In this document: piece after piece, positions 55,777 through 64,000 of the stretch
Layout: each line of letters begins with the position of its first letter
Numbering within the stretch: the first letter of the stretch is position 1
Source: Mesostigma viride
Taxonomy: Eukaryota > Streptophyta > Mesostigmatophyceae > Mesostigmatales > Mesostigmataceae
Length of the DNA: 64,000 nucleotides
NCBI GenBank assembly: GCA_009746045.1
Contig: RPFO01000123.1
Coordinates: 2,090,721 to 2,154,720, forward strand
Reading direction: 5' to 3'
Program-made: the position numbers and the translations under genes
Notes under the pieces: model-generated
What the model was told of the DNA's origin: nothing
The model's input: the letters and a program-made list of their open reading frames with translations, nothing else
Database searches by the model: none

Positions 55777-56931
55777 CTTTTGCGTCCGCATGTCCTTCAT
55801 GGGCGGGATCAGTGCTTCCCCCTCCACCTCCCAGCCCTTGAGCACGTCCAGATTGGTGTACTTGAACTTCTCCGCGTCCCTCACCAACCCCCTCCACAAA
55901 TCAAACGCCTCGTCGGTTGTCTCCACGAACTTGCCCTTTTGTTTACCCGCAATCTCGCCAGCTATCGCAGTACTCACTTGCTCGTCAGAGCCCTCGAAAA
56001 TCACGGACTTCAACATCTGTGTGTAGTGGTTGCCGTCCAGCACGGCAAACTGCACAAACACGCAAGGCGTCTGGTCTCGAAATTTACCCTTAAGGCCGGC
56101 ATGGTCCGAGATGTTCAAGCTCCCCAGCGCGGATTTCGTCAGGTCAACTACTGCCTCACGCTCAGATTCATTTGACCACTCGGACGGATCCAACTCCATG
56201 GTGATCAACTCGTCTGAGCAAGCGGCCGCCATGTCCTTCAGGGAGTCCGTCCGGAGAATGGACATGGCTTCCTCGGCCGTTGGCGAACGATAGTATCCGA
56301 ACCTCTGCACGGCACGGTCACTGTCGTCCCCCGTCAGTATTTTAATGTGGTAAGGAACCTTTTCACTCCTCTGCACCCATAAATTGTAGAGACCTGGATC
56401 ACGGTCTGCCAGCACCTGCCACGCAAACCGGAAGATCGGCACGGCACATTTTGCTTTTGTCAGACTTGTGCCGGCCCCCACGAACCACGGCGCGAGCCCC
56501 CTACAATTCCGCACCGTCACCGTCCGGTGCCGCATGAGTTCCGGGAGTTGGCACAAGTTCTCCGTGGGGGCCCGTACTTGAGTCGCAATCGCGGACCCCC
56601 CCACGATGTCGACATCGTCTGGAACTAGGCGTATCTTCTGCCGCAGATGAAACGCCGCCTGTATGGTGTCAGTTAGATTCTTGTCGTGCACTTGAGAGGA
56701 CGGCGCTGGCTCCCAGGAGTCCAAAATGCTGGGCTTCGCATTTCCAGCACGTGTCGTCAGCAGCCCCTTCCTCTCAAAGGTCTTCACAATAACCGACCAT
56801 AAGTCGGTGCCCGGTGCTCGTTGGCGCCAGTCCTCAAAAAATGTTGTGAGATGCCTTTCCGAACAGTTATGTTCAATCTTGTAAGCCCACTTCCTCCGCT
56901 CTTCGTCCGTTCTCTGCCTTGACGGACGCCC
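55777..56931 (-). CDS. Largest intact exon of the unrecognised protein (385 codons)
   Basis: Bounded by an acceptor (TGATCAG|GGGCGT) and a donor (CAAAAG|GTAAAT), phase 0 at both ends and free of stops. Contents: RPSRQRTDEERRKWAYKIEH, HLTTFFEDWRQRAPGTDLWS, a charged linker, HLRQKIRLVPDDVDIVGGSA, RHRTVTVRNCRGLAPWFVGA, FAWQVLADRDPGLYNLWVQR, a region starting YRSPTAEEAMSILRTDSLKD, CVFVQFAVLDGNHYTQMLKS and FVETTDEAFDLWRGLVRDAE. The composition is that of a globular, mainly helical protein. No known domain or catalytic motif is recognised. The length and lack of stops suggest that it is or recently was under selection. It could be a domesticated or active mobile-element protein. Confidence 0.6.
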
Positions 56932-56974
56932 CTGATCACATGCAAAAAACATACAGATAGCCGGAAGGTCAGTA

Positions 56975-57825
56975 CTATGTTCCAACGGCCGTTGGCGACA
57001 GAAAAATAACACCCTAATTTCCAGGTTCCAACGGCCGTGGGCGCATGAAAATCACACCCTAATTTACAGGTTCCAACGGCCGTTGGCGCATGAAAATCAC
57101 ACCCTAATTTCCAGGTTCCAACGGCCGTTGGCGACAGAAAAATAACACCCTAATTTCCAGGTTCCAACGGCCGTTGGCGCATGAAAATCACACCCTAATT
57201 TTAAGGTTCCGACGGCCGTTGGCGCATGAAAATCACACCCTAATTTACAGGTTCCAACGGCCGTTGGCGCATGAAAATCACACCCTAATTTACAGGTTCC
57301 AACGGCCGTTGGCGCATGAAAATCACACCCTAATTTCCAGGTTCCAACGGCCGTTGGCGACAGAAAAATCACACCCTAATTTCCAGGTTCCAACGGCCGT
57401 TGGCGCGAGAAAAATGACACCCTATTTTCCAGGTTCCAACGGCCGTTGGCGCGAGAAAAATCACACCCTATTTTCCAGGTTCCAACGGCCGTTGGCGCAT
57501 GAAAATCACACCCTAATTTCCAGTTTCCAACGGCCGTTGGCGCGAGAAAAATGACACCTTCATTTCCAGGTTCCAACGGCCGTTGGCGACAGAAAAATAA
57601 CACCCTAATTTCCAGGTTCCAACGGCCGTTGGCGCATGAAAATCACACCCTAATTTTAAGGTTCCGACGGCCGTTGGCGCATGAAAATCACACCCTAATT
57701 TACGGGTTCCAACGGCCGTTGGCGCATGAAAATCACACCCTAATTTCAAGGTTCCGACGGCCGTTGGGCAAAAAAAAAATAACACCCTAATTTCCAAATT
57801 GCAACGGCCGTTGGCGCAAGAAAAT
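56975..57825. repeat. 44-47-bp palindromic minisatellite, array 2 (about 19 copies)
   Basis: Same unit as array 1, with two subtypes after the palindrome (gcgcatgaaaatcacaccct and gcgacagaaaaataacaccc). In four units the palindrome is altered (three ccgacgg, one ccgtggg). It starts about 45 bases upstream of the 385-codon exon, so it also lies in an intron of that gene. Confidence 0.95.
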
Positions 57826-57834
57826 CAAGCAAGA

Positions 57835-60800
57835 AAAGGACAAGGACAAGGACAAGGACAAGGACAAGGACAAGGACAAGGACAAGGACAAGGACAAGGA
57901 CGAGGACAAGGACAAGGACAAGGACAAGGACGAGGACAAGGACAAGGACAAGGGCAAGGACAAGGACAAGGACAAGGACAAGGACAAGGACAAGGACAAG
58001 GACAAGGACAAGGACAAGGACAAGGACAAGGACAAGGACAAGGACAAGGACAAGGACAAGGACAAGGACAAGGACAAGGACAAGGACAAGGGCAAGGCAA
58101 GGACAAGGACAAGGACAAGGACAAGGACAAGGACAAGGACAAGGACAAGGACAAGCACGAGGACGAGGACGAGGACAAGGACAAGGACAAGGACAAGGAC
58201 AAGGACAAGGACAAGGACAAGGACGAGGACAAGGACAAGGACAAGGACAAGGACAAGGACGAGGACGAGGACGAGGACAAGCACAAGGACAAGGACAAGG
58301 ACAAGGACAAGGACAAGCACAAGGACAAGGACAAGGACAAGGACAAGGTGCTGGCACAAGGACAAGGTGCTGGCACAAGGACAAGGTGCTGGCACAAGGC
58401 CAAGGCCAAGGCCAAGGCCAAGGACAAGGACAAGGACAAGGACAAGGACAAGGACAAGGACAAGGACAAGGACAAGGACAAGGACAAGGACAAGGACAAG
58501 GACAAGGACAAGGACAAGGACAAGGACAAGGACAAGGACAAGGACAAGGACAAGGACAAGGACAAGGACAAGGACAAGGACAAGGACAAGGACAAGGACA
58601 AGGACAAGGACAAGGACAAGGACAAGGACAAGGACAAGGACAAGGACAAGGACAAGGACAAGACAAGGACAAGGACAAGGACAAGGACAAGGTGCTGGCA
58701 CAAGGACAAGGACAAGGACAAGGACAAGGACAAGGACAAGGACAAGGACAAGGACAAGGACAAGGACAAGGACAAGGACAAGGACAAGGACAAGGACAAG
58801 GACAAGGACAAGGACAAGGACAAGGACAAGGACAAGGACAAGGACAAGGACAAGGACAAGGACAAGGACAAGGACAAGGACAAGGACAAGGACAAGGACA
58901 AGGACAAGGACAAGGACAAGGACAAGGACAAGGACAAGGACAAGGACAAGGACAAGGACAAGGACAAGGACAAGGACAAGGACAAGGACAAGGACAAGGA
59001 CAAGGACAAGGACAAGGACAAGGACAAGGACAAGGACAAGGACAAGGACAAGGACAAGGACAGGACAAGGACGAGGACAAGCACAAGGACAAGGACAAGG
59101 ACAAGGACAAGGACAAGGACAAGGTGCTGGCAAGGACAAGGACAAGGACAAGGACAAGGACAAGGACAAGGACAAGGACAAGGACAAGGACAAGGACAAG
59201 GACAAGGACAAGGACAAGGACAAGGACAAGGACAAGGACAAGGACAAGGACAAGGACAAGGACAAGGACAAGGACAAGGACAAGGACAAGGACAAGGACA
59301 AGGACAAGGACAAGGACAAGGACAAGGACAAGGACAAGACAAGGACAAGGACAAGGACAAGGACAAGGACAAGACAAGGACAAGGACAAGGACAAGGACA
59401 AGGACAAGGACAAGGACAAGGACAAGGACAAGGACAAGGACAAGGACAAGGACAAGGACAAGGACAAGGACAAGGACAAGGTGCTGGCACAAGGACAAGG
59501 ACAAGGACAAGGACAAGGACAAGGACAAGGTGCTGGCACAAGGACAAGGACAAGGACAAGGACAAGGACAAGGACAAGGACAAGGACAAGGACAAGGACA
59601 AGGACAAGGACAAGGACAAGGACAAGGACAAGGACAAGGACAAGGACAAGGACAAGGACAAGGACAAGGACAAGGACAAGGACAAGGACAAGGACAAGGA
59701 CAAGGACAAGGACAAGGACAAGGACAAGGACAAGGACAAGGACAAGGCTGGACAAGGACAAGGACAAGGACAAGGACAAGGACAAGGACAAGGACAAGGA
59801 CAAGGACAAGGACAAGGACAAGGACAAGGACAAGGACAAGGACAAGGACAAGGACAAGGACAAGGACAAGGACAAGGACAAGGACAAGGACAAGGACAAG
59901 GACAAGGACAAGGACAAGGACAAGGACAAGGACAAGGACAAGGACAAGGACAAGGACAAGGACAAGGACAAGGACAAGGACAAGGACAAGGTGCTGGCAC
60001 AAGGACAAGGTGCTGGCACAAGGACAAGGTGCTGGCACAAGGACAAGGTGCTGGCACAAGGACAAGGACAAGGACAAGGACAAGGACAAGGACAAGGTGC
60101 TGGCACAAGGACAAGGACAAGGACAAGGACAAGGACAAGGACAAGGACAAGGACAAGGACAAGGACAAGGACAAGGACAAGGACAAGGACAAGGACAAGG
60201 ACAAGGACAAGGACAAGGACAAGGACAAGGACAAGGACAAGGACAAGGACAAGGACAAGGACAAGGACAAGGACAAGGACAAGGACAAGGACAAGGACAA
60301 GGACAAGGACAAGGACAAGGACAAGGACAAGGACAAGGACAAGGACAAGGACAAGGACAAGGACAAGGACAAGGACAAGGACAAGGACAAGGACAAGGAC
60401 AAGGACAAGGACAAGGACAAGGACAAGGACAAGGACAAGGACAAGGACAAGGACAAGGACAAGGACAAGGACAAGGACAAGGTGCTGGCACAAGGACAAG
60501 GACAAGGACAAGGACAAGGACAAGGACAAGGACAAGGTGCTGGACAAGGACAAGGACAAGGACAAGGACAAGGACAAGGACAAGGACAAGGACAAGGACA
60601 AGGACAAGGACAAGGACAAGGACAAGGACAAGGACAAGGACAAGGACAAGGACAAGGACAAGGACAAGGACAAGGACAAGGACAAGGACAAGGACAAGGA
60701 CAAGGACAAGGACAAGGACAAGGACAAGGACAAGGACAAGGACAAGGACAAGGACAAGGACAAGGACAAGGACAAGGACAAGGACAAGGACAAGGACAAG

Positions 60801-63800
60801 GACAAGGACAAGGACAAGGACAAGGACAAGGCTGGCACAAGGACAAGGACAAGGACAAGGACAAGGACAAGGACAAGGACAAGGACAAGGACAAGGTGCT
60901 GGACAAGGACAAGGCTGGACAAGGACAAGGCTGGACAAGGACAAGGACAAGGACAAGGACAAGGACAAGGACAAGGACAAGGACAAGGACAAGGACAAGG
61001 ACAAGGACAAGGCGGACAAGGACAAGGACAAGGACAAGGACAAGGACAAGGACAAGGACAAGGACAAGGACAAGGACAAGGACAAGGACAAGGACAAGGA
61101 CAAGGACAAGGACAAGGACAAGGACAAGGACAAGGACAAGGACAAGGACAAGGACAAGGACAACAAGGACAAGGACAAGGACAAGGACAAGGACAAGGAC
61201 AAGGACAAGGACAAGGACAAGGACAAGGGGACAAGGACAAGGACAAGGACAAGGACAAGGACAAGGACAAGGACAAGGACAAGGACAAGGACAAGGACAA
61301 GGACAAGGACAAGGACAAGGACAAGGACAAGGACAAGGACAAGGACAAGGACAAGGACAAGGACAAGGACAAGGACAAGGACAAGGACAAGGACAAGGAC
61401 AAGGACAAGGACAAGGACAAGGACAAGGACAAGGACAAGGACAAGGACAAGGACAAGGACAAGGACAAGGACAAGGACAAGGACAAGGACAAGGTGCTGG
61501 CACAAGGACAAGGACAAGGACAAGGACAAGGACAAGGACAAGGACAAGGACAAGGACAAGGACAAGGACAAGGACAAGGACAAGGACAAGGACAAGGACA
61601 AGGACAAGGACAAGGACAAGGACAAGGACAAGGACAAGGACAAGGACAAGGACAAGGCTGGACAAGGACAAGGACAAGGACAAGGACAAGGACAAGGACA
61701 AGGCTGGACAAGGACAAGGACAAGGACAAGGACAAGGACAAGGACAAGGACAAGGACAAGGACAAGGACAAGGACAAGGACAAGGACAAGGACAAGGACA
61801 AGGACAAGGACAAGGACAAGGACAAGGACAAGGACAAGGACAAGGACAAGGACAAGGACAAGGACAAGGACAAGGACAAGGACAAGGACAAGGACAAGGA
61901 CAAGGACAAGGACAAGGACAAGGACAAGGTGCTGGCACAAGGACAAGGACAAGGACAAGGACAAGGACAAGGACAAGGACAAGGACAAGGACAAGGACAA
62001 GGACAAGGACAAGGACAAGGACAAGGACAAGGACAAGGACAAGGACAAGGACAAGGACAAGGACAAGGACAAGGACAAGGACAAGGACAAGGACAAGGAC
62101 AAGGACAAGGACAAGGACAAGGACAAGGACAAGGACAAGGACAAGGACAAGGACAAGGACAAGGACAAGGACAAGGACAAGGACAAGGACAAAGGACAAG
62201 GACAAGGACAAGGACAAGGACAAGGACAAGGACAAGGACAAGGACAAGGACAAGGACAAGGACAAGGACAAGGACAAGGACAAGGACAAGGACAAGGACA
62301 AGGACAAGGCAAGGACAAGGACAAGGCTGGACAAGGACAAGGACAAGGACAAGGACAAGGACAAGGACAAGGTGCTGGCACAAGGACAAGGACAAGGACA
62401 AGGACAAGGACAAGGACAAGGACAAGGACAAGGACAAGGACAAGGACAAGGACAAGGACAAGGACAAGGACAAGGACAAGGACAAGGACAAGGACAAGGA
62501 CAAGGACAAGGACAAGGACAAGGACAAGGACAAGGACAAGGACAAGGACAAGGGGACAAGGACAAGGACAAGGACAAGGACAAGGACAAGGACAAGGTGC
62601 TGGCACAAGGACAAGGACAAGGACAAGGACAAGGACACAAGGACAAGGACAAGGACAAGGACAAGGACAAGGACAAGGACAAGGACAAGGACAAGGACAA
62701 GGACAAGGACAAGGACAAGGACAAGGACAAGGACAAGGACAAGGTGCTGGCACAAGGACAAGGACAAGGACAAGGACAAGGACAAGGACAAGGTGCTGGC
62801 ACAAGGACAAGGACAAGGACAAGGACAAGGACAAGGACAAGGACAAGGACAAGGACAAGGACAAGGACAAGGACAAGGACAAGGACAAGGACAAGGACAA
62901 GGACAAGGACAAGGACAAGGACAACAAGGACAAGGACAAGGACAAGGACAAGGACAAGGACAAGGACAAGGACAAGGACAAGGACAAGGCTGGACAAGGA
63001 CAAGGACAAGGACAAGGACAAACAAGGACAAGGACAAGGACAAGGACAAGGACAAGGACAAGGACAAGGACAAGGACAAGGACAAGGACAAGGACAAGGA
63101 CAAGGACAAGGACAAGGACAAGGACAAGGACAAGGCTGGACAAGGACAAGGCTGGACAAGGACAAGGCTGGACAAGGACAAGGACAAGGACAAGGACAAG
63201 GACAAGGACAAGGACAAGGACAAGGACAAGGACAAGGACAAGGACAAGGACAAGGACAAGGTGCTGGCACAAGGACAAGGACAAGGACAAGGACAAGGAC
63301 AAGGACAAGGACAAGGACAAGGACAAGGACAAGGACAAGGACAAGGACAAGGACAAGGACAAGGACAAGGACAAGGACAAGGACAAGGACAAGGACAAGG
63401 ACAAGGACAAGGACAAGGACAAGGACAAGGACAAGGACAAGGACAAGACAAGGACAAGGACAAGGCTGGACAAGGACAAGGACAAGGACAAGGACAAGGA
63501 CAAGGACAAGGTGCGGACAAGGACAAGGACAAGGACAAGGACAAGGACAAGGACAAGGACAAGGACAAGGACAAGGACAAGGACAAGGACAAGGTGCTGG
63601 CACAAGGACAAGGACAAGGACAAGGACAAGGACAAGGACAAGGACAAGGACAAGGACAAGGTGCTGGCACAAGGACAAGGACAAGGACAAGGACAAGGAC
63701 AAGGACAAGGTGCTGGCACAAGGACAAGGACAAGGACAAGGACAAGGACAAGGACAAGGACAAGGACAAGGACAAGGACAAGGACAAGGACAAGGACAAG

Positions 63801-64000
63801 GACAAGGACAAGGACAAGGACAAGGACAAGGACAAGGACAAGGACAAGGACAAGGACAAGGACAAGGACAAGGACAAGGACAAGGACAAGGACAAGGACA
63901 AGGACAAGGACAAGGACAAGGACAAGGACAAGGACAAGGACAAGGACAAGGTGCTGGCACAAGGACAAGGACAAGGACAAGGACAAGGACAAGGACAAGG
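57835..64000. repeat. AAGGAC hexamer array, over 6.1 kb, leaving the window
   Basis: About 1,000 hexamers. Punctuation recurs throughout: GGTGCTGGCACAAGGACAA blocks (for example 58349, 58691, 59483, 60480, 61492, 62372, 63595, 63951), and GGCTGGACAA. Small slips (aagacaagg, caacaagg, aagggg) also occur. The left edge (57835-58420) is the most degenerate, with GAGGAC and AAGGCC units; the interior is homogeneous. All three minus frames stay open for about 2,000 codons (Leu-Ser, Leu-Val, Cys-Pro), which is a result of the repeat and not of coding. Confidence 0.95.

Noticed and set aside
57746-63998. Three overlapping minus-strand ORFs of more than 2,000 codons (Leu-Ser, Leu-Val, Cys-Pro repeats)
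   Set aside because: They exist only because the AAGGAC hexamer has no stop in any minus frame; the frame content changes with every slip.
57835-64000. Telomeric repeat
   Set aside because: AAGGAC differs from TTAGGG and TTTAGGG types, shows internal punctuation, and is flanked by an interspersed gene.

Overview
The window is nuclear DNA from a eukaryote, most likely a repeat-rich, intron-rich green-lineage (algal) genome. The main basis is an intact 11-exon gene for a plant-type PP2A B55 regulatory subunit: its start resembles the plant/algal B55 N-terminus and it ends in NSLYMFYA, like the plant NSLYMYYA end. Every recognised intron is GT-AG. There are no bacterial operons, no Shine-Dalgarno sites, and a great deal of minisatellite and retroelement DNA. 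I cannot name the species.

Layout. 1-3.6 kb: nested, decayed copies of a LINE-like retroelement with an ORF1-like coding remnant, ending in a small hairpin plus a TTAA/AATG tail; one tail is a 430-bp (AATG)n run. 3.9-21.7 kb, minus strand: a 19-exon M3-family (thimet oligopeptidase-like) gene whose reading frame is preserved across all splice junctions, but whose zinc site is destroyed (HExxH reads GKLGI and the third ligand E reads D). Its introns hold large minisatellites (50-bp, 6-bp, 4-bp, 10-bp and 16-bp units), and several introns begin with tandem copies of the preceding exon end and splice donor. 22-29 kb: weak exon-like ORFs, a 37-bp x 7 array, a diverged ~170-bp repeat, and a long minus-strand exon for an acidic Pro/Ser-rich protein with one possible membrane segment. 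29.9-34.5 kb: weak plus-strand ORFs, otherwise undistinguished. 34.5-38.7 kb: a second retroelement cluster with two 3'-hairpin families, a tRNA-Pro-like SINE piece and several copies of a short dispersed motif. 39.7-40.6 kb: a broken gene, possibly the N-terminal part of a Mutator-like transposase. 41.7-49.7 kb: the B55 gene. 50-51.8 kb: repeats and a second tRNA-Pro-like SINE copy. 51.8-56.9 kb, minus strand: pieces of a large unrecognised multi-exon protein, with two G-run frame breaks and introns built almost entirely of a 44-47-bp repeat centred on the palindrome CCAACGGCCGTTGG. 57.8-64 kb: over 6 kb of an AAGGAC hexamer array running off the window.

The genes do not form a pathway. B55 is housekeeping (it targets the PP2A phosphatase). 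The M3 gene looks like a pseudoenzyme. The rest is mobile or tandem-repeat DNA. The points most worth following are the inactivated M3 protein, the recurring donor-site duplications, the structured 3' ends of the retroelements, and the palindromic repeat that builds whole introns.
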